DNA of 64,000 nucleotides, taken from positions 1 through 64,000 of the forward strand of contig CAKZUE010000006.1 of the NCBI GenBank assembly GCA_937920635.1, given 5' to 3'. The notes beneath the pieces are model-generated. The model was given only the letters and a program-made list of their open reading frames with translations. It was not told the DNA's origin and ran no database searches. The translations under genes were made by a program, and so were the position numbers. Origin of the DNA: an uncultured Bryobacteraceae bacterium. Lineage in GTDB: Bacteria; Acidobacteriota; Terriglobia; Bryobacterales; Bryobacteraceae. Of the stretch, positions 9,205 through 17,954 are shown piece by piece; position 1 is the first letter of the stretch, and each line of letters opens with the position of its first letter.

Positions 9205-9234
9205 TTGCATTCTGCGGTGCAAACAGCTTATAAA
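9205..9234 (+). promoter_or_regulatory. Promoter for the unknown gene at 9425
   Basis: TTGCAT (9205-9210), 18-base spacer, TATAAA (9229-9234). Predicted start near 9241 gives an unusually long leader of about 184 bases. Within the leader, GGGAGGCCCGC (9289-9299) can pair with GCGGGCTCCC (9310-9319) with one bulge. The leader ends in an AGGAGGAAGG ribosome site before ATG 9425. Confidence 0.55.
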
Positions 9235-9424
9235 TAGCCATTACCGTTTTCGGCGCGCTGGGAATTCTGCGCGGACCGCGTAACAACAGGGAGGCCCGCG
9301 AGGGGCAAGGCGGGCTCCCGCAGCGGAGGACCTCCGCGCGCGAAGCTGCGCCCGAAGCATGGATAAATCGTCCACGGCCCGGGCGCCGGCGCACGGCAGG
9401 CGGCCTTTCAGGAGGAAGGAAATT

Positions 9425-9817
9425 ATGGCAAGCGTAGTCAACCCACGGCTGAATATCACCGTGGATTCCGCGAAAAAGACGGCAAGGTGCGTGGTGACAT
9501 GCGAAGTCGTTTTCACCGCGTATGAGATGAACGAGATGAAGGAAGGTCTGAAATTCGTGCTCCATTGCTCGCTGTGGGGCGAGGATCTGGGCATGTGGCT
9601 CAACCCGGACGACTTTCTCTACAGCTACGGCAGCAAGATCTTCCCTGACGCCACGCCAACGGCGCGGGAGAAGGCGACCTTCGACGTCACGGTCGGGGTG
9701 AGCCTGCTGGACGAGGACTGGGGCACGGACGAAGTTTACGGACTGCTGACGCTGCACAACCTCTACACGGGCGCCAAGACGAAGCGCAAGACGAACGTCG
9801 TCGTGCGCAATTTCTGA
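9425..9817 (+). CDS. Unknown 130-residue beta-rich protein
   Basis: Not recognised. ATG 9425 follows an almost perfect ribosome site (AGGAGGAAGG). The protein has no signal peptide or membrane segment. It alternates hydrophobic and polar residues in a way that suggests an all-beta domain (NPRLNITVDSAKKTARCVVT near the start; ATFDVTVGVSLLDEDW in the middle; a basic end TKRKTNVVVRNF). Two early cysteines (CVVTC, about residues 20-24) and one later (LHCSLWGEDL) are present. It stands alone with its own promoter, long structured leader and terminator, which suggests strong, independently controlled expression. Possible readings are a structural or binding protein; function is unknown. Confidence 0.75.
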   Translation: MASVVNPRLNITVDSAKKTARCVVTCEVVFTAYEMNEMKEGLKFVLHCSLWGEDLGMWLNPDDFLYSYGSKIFPDATPTAREKATFDVTVGVSLLDEDWGTDEVYGLLTLHNLYTGAKTKRKTNVVVRNF

Positions 9818-9902
9818 GCCGCACCGTCAAAAGCAGCCCTGCGGGGCTCGCCATCGGCTGAGACTCCGGCCACCCCAGCCTGGGAGGTCCGGAGACTGTG
9901 TC

Positions 9903-9935
9903 CGGGGCCGCGCCTCTCCCAGGTGAGCGGCCCCG
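9903..9935 (+). terminator. Rho-independent terminator of the 9425 gene
   Basis: CGGGGCCGC (9903-9911) pairs perfectly with GCGGCCCCG (9927-9935) around a 15-base loop and is followed by TTTCATTT. It lies about 85 bases after the stop codon, so the 9425 gene is probably a single-gene transcript. The convergent pheT ends at 10076. Confidence 0.75.
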
Positions 9936-10075
9936 TTTCATTTCCGTTGCGGGCTGAGTATTGAGCGAGCCGATTCTGTTCCGTGCGCGGAGAGCCGCGC
10001 CGGGAACCGCCCGCTCTCGCGGCCTTCCGCCGCTCCGCTCGCGGCACTGAACCGCGCCCGAAGGCCGCGCCGATC

Positions 10076-12421
10076 CTACTGGCGGATACCGAAGCCGGCG
10101 GCCTCCAGGGCGGCGATGATGTTGCGGCGGACCGTGCCCACTTCGTCGCTCGAAAGCGTGTGGTCCGGCGCGCCGAGGGTCACGCGATAAGTAAGGCTCT
10201 GGCGGTCCTCGGGCAGCGGCTTGCCCTGATAAGAGTACAGGTATTGCACGCGCTCGCAGAGCGCGCCGGCGGCGTCACGGATGCGCGCACCGATTTCGGC
10301 GCAATGGACGCGCAGCCCCGCCACCACGGACAGGTCGAACTCGCTCGTGGGGAACCGGCGCAGCGGAACGTACTTTCTGGGCAGGGGGCCGAGCGCGAAA
10401 ATGTCAGCAAGGTCGAGATCGAGAATCGCTGCGCGGCCCTGTTCGACCAGGCGCGGGTGCAGCTCGAACAGGCGTCCGAGCGTTTTGCCGCGCCAGGCGA
10501 TTTCACCGGCGCGGGCGGGGTGCTCATAGGGCCGCGCTTCGGCCGGCCTGGCTTCGCAGCCGGGCAGGAGGCACTCGGCGAGGCGCTTCAGTTCGAACAG
10601 AGCCGCGCTGCCGTCGCCGCGGGTGTAAATGGCCGCCATAAGATGCGGCGCTTCCAGCGGAAGCTGCCGGCCCTCGCGCTTGTGGATCTCGTTGCCGATC
10701 TCGAACAGGCGGAACTCGCCGTAAAAACGCGCGTTGTCGGAAATGTTTTTATGAATCCCCGGCAGCAGGCTCTTGCGCAGGAGCGTCTGCTCGCTGGAAA
10801 TGGGATTGGACACGCGCAGGTGCTCGTCCGGCGTGAAGCCGAAGCGTGCGGCCATCTCCTCGCTGATGAACGAGTAGTTGGAAACCTCGGTGAAGCCCTG
10901 CGCGGCGGCCATCTGGCGCACGGAGTGGTGGAACAGGCGTTCCTCGTTGACCCACGGCCGCCGGACAGGCATCAGCGGCGCCACGGGCGGCACGGTGTCA
11001 TAGCCGACCATGCGCCCGATCTCTTCGAGCAGGTCCTCGCGGATCGAGATGTCCTTGGTGGCGCGCCAGGAGGGGACGCCCACCTGAAACACTTGCGGGC
11101 GAGGCTCCTCGACGCGGAAGGAGAGCGATTCGAGAATCCGGCGCACCTCTTCTTTTCCGATGGGGCGTCCAAGGCGGCGTTCGAGCCACTCGAGGTCGAG
11201 CTCGATTGGAGGAGGCGGCGGCGCCTGGCGCCAGGAGTCCACCAGCCCGCCCGCCAGCCGGATGCCGGGCGAGACGATGCGGAACAGCTCGACGGCGCGC
11301 GCCAGAGCGCGCACGGTGTTCACGGGATCCTGCGCCTTCTCGAAACGCATGGAGGCGTCAGTGCGCAACTTCAAGGCGGCGGAGGTGCGGCGGATGTTGG
11401 CGGGCTCGAAGTTGGCGCTTTCGAGCACGATCCGCGTGGTGGCGGGGCGGATGGCGGAGCCCGCGCCTCCGATGACGCCCGCCAGCGCCACGGCGCCGCG
11501 CTGGTCGGCAATGACGAGATTCGAGGGTGAAAGACGGTAGCTCTCGCCGTTGAGCGCGGCAAACTCCTCGCCCTCCTCTGCCCGGCGCACGATGATCGTA
11601 TTGCCGTGCAGCAGGTCGGCGTCGAAGGCGTGCATCGGCTCGGCGAGTTCGGCCATGACGTAGTTGGTGACGTCGACGATGTTGGAGATTGGATTCAGGC
11701 CGAGGGCCTCGAGCCGCGCCTGAAGCCACAGCGGAGAAGGGCCGACGGTGACGTTTTCGAACACGAGCGCCGAGTAGCGGGGACAGAGTTCGAAGTCGCG
11801 GATATCGACCTGCCAGGCGGGCGCGCCCGAGGGGATGAGGTCTCCGCGCACGGGGTCGGCGAGGCGGAGCGACGTAATGGCGGCGACTTCGCGCGCCATG
11901 CCGAGATGGCCCCACAGATCGGGGCGGTGCGTCAGGCTCTTGTTGTCGACTTCGATGATGTGATCCACAGGGCAGCCGGGCAGCGGCGAGCCGGGCTCGA
12001 CGCCGTCGAGTTCGAGGACGCCCGCGCTGTCGCGGTTGAGGCCGAGTTCGGCGCCGGAGGCGAGCATGCCCTGGCTCTCGACGCCCTGAATCACAACCGA
12101 ACGGATATGTTTTCCGGCGGCGATGGTGACGCCGGGCGGCACGAACGCGGTCAACAGGCCGGGGCGGCAGTTGGGCGCGCCGCAGACGACCGTGCGCGTG
12201 CCGTATTCGGGGCCGGCGTCGACGACGGCTTTCAGGTTGTGCGAGCCCTCCATCGGCTCGGCGGAGAGCACGCGCGCGGCCACCACCGCCTCGAGCCAGG
12301 GGGCGAAGGGCTCCACGCCCTCGCACTCGGCGGTCTTCATGGTGATGAGGCGCGTGAGGTCGCGCGGGCTCAGGTCAAGCCCGGGCACGAGTTCGCGCAG
12401 CCAGTTGCAGGAGAACTTCAC
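10076..12421 (-). CDS. pheT: Phenylalanine-tRNA ligase, beta subunit
   Basis: 781 residues, GTG start with AGAGGTGA upstream. It forms the alpha2-beta2 enzyme with PheS that charges tRNA-Phe; the beta chain carries the editing and tRNA-binding parts. Domains seen in order: N-terminal part with MKFSCNWLRELVPGLDL, an EMAP/OB-type tRNA-binding domain (about 40-150), the B3/B4 editing region with NISNIVDVTNYVMAELAEPMHAFD-like sequence (about 235-265), a B5 domain (about 400-475), the catalytic-like core and a C-terminal anticodon-binding (FDX-ACB) domain (about 690-781, YPLRRFPTSEFDLSVV-like start). It lies 12 bases after pheS. Confidence 0.96.
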   Translation of the reverse strand: MKFSCNWLRELVPGLDLSPRDLTRLITMKTAECEGVEPFAPWLEAVVAARVLSAEPMEGSHNLKAVVDAGPEYGTRTVVCGAPNCRPGLLTAFVPPGVTIAAGKHIRSVVIQGVESQGMLASGAELGLNRDSAGVLELDGVEPGSPLPGCPVDHIIEVDNKSLTHRPDLWGHLGMAREVAAITSLRLADPVRGDLIPSGAPAWQVDIRDFELCPRYSALVFENVTVGPSPLWLQARLEALGLNPISNIVDVTNYVMAELAEPMHAFDADLLHGNTIIVRRAEEGEEFAALNGESYRLSPSNLVIADQRGAVALAGVIGGAGSAIRPATTRIVLESANFEPANIRRTSAALKLRTDASMRFEKAQDPVNTVRALARAVELFRIVSPGIRLAGGLVDSWRQAPPPPPIELDLEWLERRLGRPIGKEEVRRILESLSFRVEEPRPQVFQVGVPSWRATKDISIREDLLEEIGRMVGYDTVPPVAPLMPVRRPWVNEERLFHHSVRQMAAAQGFTEVSNYSFISEEMAARFGFTPDEHLRVSNPISSEQTLLRKSLLPGIHKNISDNARFYGEFRLFEIGNEIHKREGRQLPLEAPHLMAAIYTRGDGSAALFELKRLAECLLPGCEARPAEARPYEHPARAGEIAWRGKTLGRLFELHPRLVEQGRAAILDLDLADIFALGPLPRKYVPLRRFPTSEFDLSVVAGLRVHCAEIGARIRDAAGALCERVQYLYSYQGKPLPEDRQSLTYRVTLGAPDHTLSSDEVGTVRRNIIAALEAAGFGIRQ

Positions 12422-12433
12422 CGCTGGTCACCT

Positions 12434-13456
12434 CTAAAACTGCTCGAGAAAGCGCAGGTCGCCCGACTGAAGCAGGCGGATGTCGTCAATCGCGTAGCGC
12501 ATCATCACCAGGCGTGTCAGCCCCAGCCCAAAGGCGAAGCCGTTCCACTCGCGCGGATCGATGCCGCCCGCGCGAAGGACGTTGGGATGCACCAGCCCGC
12601 AGGGCAGAAGCTCGACCCAGCCGCTCTGCTTGCACACCGGGCAGCCCGAGCCGCCGCACAGCAGGCACTGGATGTCGAGTTCGAAGCCGGGTTCGACGAA
12701 CGGGAAGAAGCCGGGGCGCAGGCGCACCGTGACTTCGCGGCGGAAGATCGCTTCGAGCAGCGTCTTCATGAAATAGAGCATGTGGCCGATGCTGACGTCG
12801 CGGTCGATCATCATGCCTTCGAGCTGATAGAAGGTGTGCTCATGGCTGGCGTCGACTTCCTCATTGCGGAAGACGCGCCCTGGCGCGATGATGCGCAGCG
12901 GCGCGCCGAAGCGCTCCATGGCGCGCACCTGCACGGGAGAAGTGTGCGTGCGCAGCAGGCAGCCGTTTTCGAGCCAGAAAGTATCCTGCGCGTCGCGCGC
13001 CGGATGCGCGGGCGGAATGTTCAGCGCATCGAAGTTGTGCCACTCGGTTTCGACCTCGGGCCCGTCGACCACGGCGAAACCAAGGCTCGTGAAAAGGTCT
13101 TCCAGCTCCTTCTGGATCTGCGTGAGCGGGTGCAGGGCGCCGGGGCGGACGCCGGGCGCGGGGAGCGTGATGTCGAGCCATTCGGCGTCCAGCCGCGCGC
13201 GCAGCGCCTGCTCCTCGAACCAGGTCTGCTTTTTGTCGAACCTCTCCTCCAGCAGTTGCTTGACCGAGTTCAGCAGCTTGCCTGCGCGCGCGCGCTCCTC
13301 GGGCGAGAGCTTGCCGAGATCTTTGCCGATCTGCGCCAGCGCGCCCTTGCGTCCGAGAAACTCGACGCGCGCCCGTTCCAGCGCCGCTGCGTCGGAAGCC
13401 GCTTCGATGGCGGACAGGGCCCGCGCTTCGATATCCGATAGCGTGGAATCCAGCAT
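12434..13456 (-). CDS. pheS: Phenylalanine-tRNA ligase, alpha subunit
   Basis: 340 residues, normal length, ATG start. Catalytic subunit of PheRS. The coiled-coil N-terminal arm (about 1-85) is followed by the class II core: HPLTQIQKELEDLFTSLGF, motif 2 IIAPGRVFRNEEVDASHEHTF, and motif 3 GFAFGLGLTRLVMMRYAIDD. A CLLCGGSGCPVCKQSGW stretch is a four-Cys zinc-site-like insertion found in many bacterial PheS. It is first in the pheS-pheT operon. Confidence 0.97.
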   Translation of the reverse strand: MLDSTLSDIEARALSAIEAASDAAALERARVEFLGRKGALAQIGKDLGKLSPEERARAGKLLNSVKQLLEERFDKKQTWFEEQALRARLDAEWLDITLPAPGVRPGALHPLTQIQKELEDLFTSLGFAVVDGPEVETEWHNFDALNIPPAHPARDAQDTFWLENGCLLRTHTSPVQVRAMERFGAPLRIIAPGRVFRNEEVDASHEHTFYQLEGMMIDRDVSIGHMLYFMKTLLEAIFRREVTVRLRPGFFPFVEPGFELDIQCLLCGGSGCPVCKQSGWVELLPCGLVHPNVLRAGGIDPREWNGFAFGLGLTRLVMMRYAIDDIRLLQSGDLRFLEQF

Positions 13457-13526
13457 TTTCGTGAAATTACCAGTCTAGCAGGGGGCGCCAATCAGGCCGA
13501 TTGCAGCGCGAGGGCTTGCGGAGGCA

Positions 13527-14873
13527 TCACTCGTCGGCGGGGATCTCGAAGCGGATGATGTCGCGGCGGAAGCCGCCGGTTTTCCAGGCGCCATAGGCGA
13601 CGCCGAAAGCGAGCCAGGCGAAGCCGGCGATCTTGGCGATCCAGCTCAGGCTGAGCCAGAGGTAGAGGCAGACGACGAAGCCTGCGGCAGGCGCCACCAG
13701 GTGGCTCCAGTGGCGGTCCCGCTCGCGGATGTAATAGTGAGCCAGGCTGGAGACATTCACGCCCATGAAGCCGATGAGCGCGCCGAAGTTCAGCAGCTCC
13801 GCGCCGGTCTGATAGGAGATGGCGAAGGCGCCGAGCAGGGCGAGGGCGCCCATCAGCAGGACGTTGCGGCTGGGCACGCGCGTCTTCGGATCCAGGTAGC
13901 CGAAGAAGCCCCTGGGGATGGCGTTGTCGCGCCCCATGCCGTACAGCAGCCGCGCGCCGGCCAGCAGCGCGCCGGAGGCGGAGCCGATGGTGGCCACAAC
14001 AAGAGTCCACGAAAGTGTTTGAAACAGAATCTCTCCTCCCGCGCGGCGGGCGACGGCGAGGTAGGCGGTGTCGGGGTCGGGGTACGGTTCTGCGGCGGGC
14101 CAGACGAGCTGCGCCGCGTACACTTCGACGGCCGAAAGCACGCCAATGATGAAGCAGGTGGCCACCATGGCGCGGAGCACGTTGCGGCGCGGGTCTTTCA
14201 CTTCTTCCGACAGCGTGGCGATTCCGTCGTAGCCGATGTAGGTGAGCACGGCGATGGAGGCGCCGTTGGACAGCGAACGCCACGAGAACCGCTCCGGATC
14301 GTAAAACGGCGTGAGGAAGCGCTGCGCGTCCAGCTCGGGCAGGTGCAGAAGATATCGGGCGCAGGCGCCGAGGGTCCATAGGATGACAACGCCCATCACC
14401 GCGGTGAGAACTTCATTGGTGCGCGCGGTGGCGGTGATGCGGCGGAGGTTCAGCACCGTGAACAGGAAGGCGAAGGCGACGGCCCAGAGCGCGAAAGGCG
14501 TGCCGGGGAACAGCCCCATCAGGGCCTTGGAGCACCAGATGACGCAGATGAGCGGGTTCACCATGTAATCGAGCAGCATGCTCCAGCCGGTGAAGTAGCC
14601 GAGCGCCGGGTGCAGCTCGCGGGCGACGTAGGTATAGGCGCTGCCCGCCGCCGGATAGGCGCGCGCCATGCGGCCGTAGCTGACGGCGGTGAGCATCATC
14701 GCGAACATGGCGATGAGCACGGTGGTGACGACATGTCCGTTGGCGCCCGCGCTGATGGCGCCGAAGGGCGGCATCGGGGCGGTGGGCTGGACCATGATGA
14801 CGCCCATCACGATGAGCTGGAACAGGCCGAGGGAGCGCAGCAGGCGCACGGGCTGGGCTGGTGCGGCAGGCAT
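13527..14873 (-). CDS. APC-family amino acid permease
   Basis: 448 residues with about 12 membrane segments. The opening LLRSLGLFQLIVMGVIMVQP, then YPAAGSAYTYVARELHPALG and GYDGIATLSEEVKDPRRNV, are characteristic of APC-superfamily amino acid/polyamine transporters. Start set at ATG 14873; ATG 14912 would add 13 residues and overlap the divergent DUF58 gene. Neither has a good ribosome site. The substrate is not predictable from sequence. It lies 70 bases downstream-facing from pheS and divergent from the DUF58 gene. Confidence 0.88.
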   Translation of the reverse strand: MPAAPAQPVRLLRSLGLFQLIVMGVIMVQPTAPMPPFGAISAGANGHVVTTVLIAMFAMMLTAVSYGRMARAYPAAGSAYTYVARELHPALGYFTGWSMLLDYMVNPLICVIWCSKALMGLFPGTPFALWAVAFAFLFTVLNLRRITATARTNEVLTAVMGVVILWTLGACARYLLHLPELDAQRFLTPFYDPERFSWRSLSNGASIAVLTYIGYDGIATLSEEVKDPRRNVLRAMVATCFIIGVLSAVEVYAAQLVWPAAEPYPDPDTAYLAVARRAGGEILFQTLSWTLVVATIGSASGALLAGARLLYGMGRDNAIPRGFFGYLDPKTRVPSRNVLLMGALALLGAFAISYQTGAELLNFGALIGFMGVNVSSLAHYYIRERDRHWSHLVAPAAGFVVCLYLWLSLSWIAKIAGFAWLAFGVAYGAWKTGGFRRDIIRFEIPADE

Positions 14874-14910
14874 GAGGAAACGGTCATTATGACAGAGTGA
14901 GGGCAGGCGC

Positions 14911-16017
14911 ATGACCGAGTGGTGGAGCATTTCGGCCGCGGGCGTGCGGCGGTGGCTGGAGCACCGCGTGCGCGAGCGCATCACCACGCGCGGGCTGCTG
15001 TTCCTTTCCGCGGCGCTGCTGGTGGGCGGCGCGGGGTTCGCATCGGGCAACAACCTGCTGTTTCTGCTGCTGGCGGCGATGCTGTCTGTGCTGCTGGTGA
15101 GCAGCTTCATCAGCCGGATCGGCATCGCAGGGCTGGAGCTGGAGATTCACCTTCCGGAACATGTGTGCGCACGGCAGCCCGTTCCGGCGCGGCTGGTGCT
15201 GCGCAACTCGAAGAAGCGGATCCCCTCGTTTTCGATCCGGCTCGCCGGGGCGGGCACGGACGTGTTCGCGGCGGACCTCTACTTTCCGGTCATCCCTGGC
15301 GGCACCGCGGTGGAAACGACCGTGGAGGCGCGGTTCCCGCGCCGCGGCGTGCATGCAGAAGACAGCTTTCTGTTCTCGAGCACATTTCCCTTCGGCTTCG
15401 CCGAACGGCGCGCGCGCGTGACGATGCGGCAGGACGTGCTCGTGTATCCGTCCATCGAGCCGCAACCGGGCTTCGAGCTGCTGCTGGCGGAGGTGCACGG
15501 CGACGCCGAGACGCTGTTCCGCGGGCTCGGGCACGATTTCTACCGCATCCGGCCGTATATTCCCTTCGAGAGCGCCCGCCATGTGGACTGGCGCGCCACG
15601 GCGCACACGGGCGAGCTTCAGGTGCGCGAGTTCGCGCGCGAGCAGGAGCATCTGCTGACGCTGGTGCTTGATCTGGAAGCCGGCGACGAGCAGCGCGAAT
15701 GGTTCGAGCGGGCGGTCGAATGCTGCGCATATCTGGCGTGGCGGATGGCGCAGCGCGGGGCGCGGATCCGCTTCCGCTCGCAGAGCTGGGAGACGCTGGT
15801 CCCGGTGGAGAACGACGTCTACGCTATTCTGAAATATCTGGCGCTGGTCGAGCCCCGCCGCCGCGCCGCCCCGTTGCGTCCCCTTGATGAGCCAACCGTC
15901 AGCGTGGTGTTCAGCGCATCGCCCGCGCGCCTGGAAGAGTGCGGCTGGGTGGATGCTCGCATCGTGTCTCCTGGCCACTGGGCAACCGGCGAGCCCGCCG
16001 CGGGCGGCGCCGATTGA
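14911..16017 (+). CDS. DUF58-domain membrane protein
   Basis: 368 residues. Two hydrophobic segments near the N-terminus (about 28-45 and 49-66) anchor the protein; the rest is a DUF58 region, with the conserved RPYIPFESARHVDWRATAHT (about 215-235) followed by GELQVREFAREQE. DUF58 proteins usually sit beside a MoxR ATPase and a transglutaminase-like membrane protein; neither is here. The start ATG lies 37 bases from the permease start on the other strand. Its 3' end overlaps the next gene. Confidence 0.85.
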   Translation: MTEWWSISAAGVRRWLEHRVRERITTRGLLFLSAALLVGGAGFASGNNLLFLLLAAMLSVLLVSSFISRIGIAGLELEIHLPEHVCARQPVPARLVLRNSKKRIPSFSIRLAGAGTDVFAADLYFPVIPGGTAVETTVEARFPRRGVHAEDSFLFSSTFPFGFAERRARVTMRQDVLVYPSIEPQPGFELLLAEVHGDAETLFRGLGHDFYRIRPYIPFESARHVDWRATAHTGELQVREFAREQEHLLTLVLDLEAGDEQREWFERAVECCAYLAWRMAQRGARIRFRSQSWETLVPVENDVYAILKYLALVEPRRRAAPLRPLDEPTVSVVFSASPARLEECGWVDARIVSPGHWATGEPAAGGAD

Positions 16018-17833
16018 GACTTCGATCACCGTGACGGCGGCAGTTGCGGCGGAGGCGCCTGCCTACATCACTCTGCTGGACGCGCCTCGCATTGCGGCTC
16101 TGCCCGGCGTCAATCTCGATGACCGCCTGCGCATGGTGCCGGGCTTCACGCTGTTCCGGCGCACATCGTCGCTGGCGGCGAACCCGACGACGCAGGGCGT
16201 GAGCCTGCGCGGGCTTGGTTTGACGGGCGCCAGCCGCACGCTGCTGCTGTGGGACGGGATTCCGGCCAACAGTCCGTTCGGCGGCTGGGTGTACTGGACG
16301 CGGCTCGATCCGGAGCTGATCGAGCGGATGGAGGTGACGCGCGGCGCCCCGCTGAGCGTGTTCGGCGACAGGTCGATGGGAGGCGCAATCGCGCTGTTCA
16401 GCCGCGAGCCGCAGGCGCGCGCGGCATGGCTCGGCTACGAAGGAGGCAACGCGGGGACGCATCAGGTTTCGGGCGGTGTCGAGTCTCGGCTGGCGCAGCG
16501 CTGGTCGCTGGGCGGAAGCGCGCGCGCACTGCACACGGACGGGTTCTTTGTTGTGCCCGAGGAGGCGCGCGGGCCTGTGGATGAGCGGGCGGGCGTAAGA
16601 TTTGCGGCGGGCGTGGTGCGGGCTTCCTACAACGACGGCGAACGGCGCGTGTTCCTGCGAGGTGATGTTCTTGCCGAAGAGCGCGCCAACGGCACCGTGC
16701 TGACGCGCAACTCGACCGGCGCCGGGACGCTGGCGGCCAACTGGCAGCAGCAGGCGGGCCGGGGCGCGGTGAATGTGCTCGCGTATCACACGCGCGAGGA
16801 ATACCGCGCGACGTTCAGCGCCATCGGCACGGGCAGGCAGACCGAGCGGCTTACCGCGCGGCAAAGCGTGCCGTCGGATGCAACCGGCGCCGCCGCGCTA
16901 TGGCAGCGGGCGGGCGCGCGGTGGAGCCTGACGGCTGGCGGCGATCTCGCCAGGGCGTGGGGCGAATCGCGCGAGACGCTGTATCCGGCGGGTGCGCGAA
17001 CCGGCGGCGGCGCGCAGACGCAGCAGGGCGTGTTTGGGCAGGCGTCGGCAGCGGCCGGCCCCGTGCGGATTTTCGGCGGACTTCGGCGGCACGATCCCGG
17101 CCGCAGCGCCGCGTTCTGGATGCCGAGCGGGGGAGCGGCGGCGGGCGGCGAGCGGTGGAGGGCGCGCATCTCCGCCTACCGCGCGCTGCGCGCGCCAACG
17201 CTGAACGAGCTGTACCGCGACTTCCGCGCCGGCAATGCGGTGACGCTGGCCAACGCGGCGCTTCAGCCGGAATCGCTCCGGGGCGTGGAGGCGGGCTGGG
17301 ACTACGCGCGGGGGCCGTGGCGGCTGAGCCTGACGGGGTTCCACAACCGAATGGGCGGTCTGATCACGAACGTCACCCGCAGCGTGACGCCGCAACTGAT
17401 CACGCGGCAGCGGGACAACGCGGGAGCGGCGCGGGTGCGGGGCGCGGAGGCGATGGCGCGGTGGCGGCGGGGTTCATTCTTCGGAGAAGGCGCGTGGCTG
17501 ATGGCGGATGCGCGGTTCGCCGCCGGGGAGCGGATTCCGCAGACGGCGCGGCAGCAGGGCTCGTTTCTGGCGGGCTGGCAGGGCGCGCGTTCTTCGATCA
17601 CGGCGGGGTTGCGCGCCTCCGGCGCGCAATTCGAGGACGACCGCAATTTGTTTCTGCTGCCCGGTTACGCCGTGTGGCAGGCGGCGGCACGGCAGCGCGT
17701 GGGCGGGCGGGTGGAGATCCACGCAGCAATTGAAAACGCCGCCAACCGGCGCGTGATTGCAGGCTTCAGCCCCACGCCTCTGCTGGCGAGCCCGCGGCTG
17801 TGGCGGCTCGGGCTGCGCTGGCGCGTGAATTGA
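15887..17833 (+). CDS. TonB-dependent outer-membrane receptor
   Basis: 648 residues from ATG 15887. The signal peptide would be residues 1-42 with Arg/Lys n-region (HRPRAWK). A TonB box-like ETSITVTA follows, then the plug domain (LDDRLRMVPGFTLFRR, TQGVSLRGLGLTGASRTLLL, ERMEVTRGAPLSVFGDRSMGG) and a beta-barrel with aromatic-rich C-terminus (LRWRVN). Such receptors import chelates, vitamins or glycans with energy from TonB. The start overlaps the DUF58 gene by 131 bases in another frame; ATG 15953 would cut this to 65 bases but loses the basic n-region. No ribosome site settles it. Confidence 0.88.
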   Translation: MSQPSAWCSAHRPRAWKSAAGWMLASCLLATGQPASPPRAAPIETSITVTAAVAAEAPAYITLLDAPRIAALPGVNLDDRLRMVPGFTLFRRTSSLAANPTTQGVSLRGLGLTGASRTLLLWDGIPANSPFGGWVYWTRLDPELIERMEVTRGAPLSVFGDRSMGGAIALFSREPQARAAWLGYEGGNAGTHQVSGGVESRLAQRWSLGGSARALHTDGFFVVPEEARGPVDERAGVRFAAGVVRASYNDGERRVFLRGDVLAEERANGTVLTRNSTGAGTLAANWQQQAGRGAVNVLAYHTREEYRATFSAIGTGRQTERLTARQSVPSDATGAAALWQRAGARWSLTAGGDLARAWGESRETLYPAGARTGGGAQTQQGVFGQASAAAGPVRIFGGLRRHDPGRSAAFWMPSGGAAAGGERWRARISAYRALRAPTLNELYRDFRAGNAVTLANAALQPESLRGVEAGWDYARGPWRLSLTGFHNRMGGLITNVTRSVTPQLITRQRDNAGAARVRGAEAMARWRRGSFFGEGAWLMADARFAAGERIPQTARQQGSFLAGWQGARSSITAGLRASGAQFEDDRNLFLLPGYAVWQAAARQRVGGRVEIHAAIENAANRRVIAGFSPTPLLASPRLWRLGLRWRVN

Positions 17834-17954
17834 GCGCCGCGCAAAAGAGAGCCGATTTTTTGCATCTGCGTGAAGCCGGGCGGCACCTTTATTAGCGTTC
17901 GAGGATCTCTCACAGATTCCCGTTAGCGAAATTCCACAAGGCTAAGAGGTGACT

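Noticed and set aside
9983-13441. Long plus-strand open frames opposite pheT and pheS
   Set aside because: They mirror the two tRNA-ligase genes. GC-rich codons remove stop codons from the opposite strand; the translations are Arg/Gly/Ala/His-rich with no domain.
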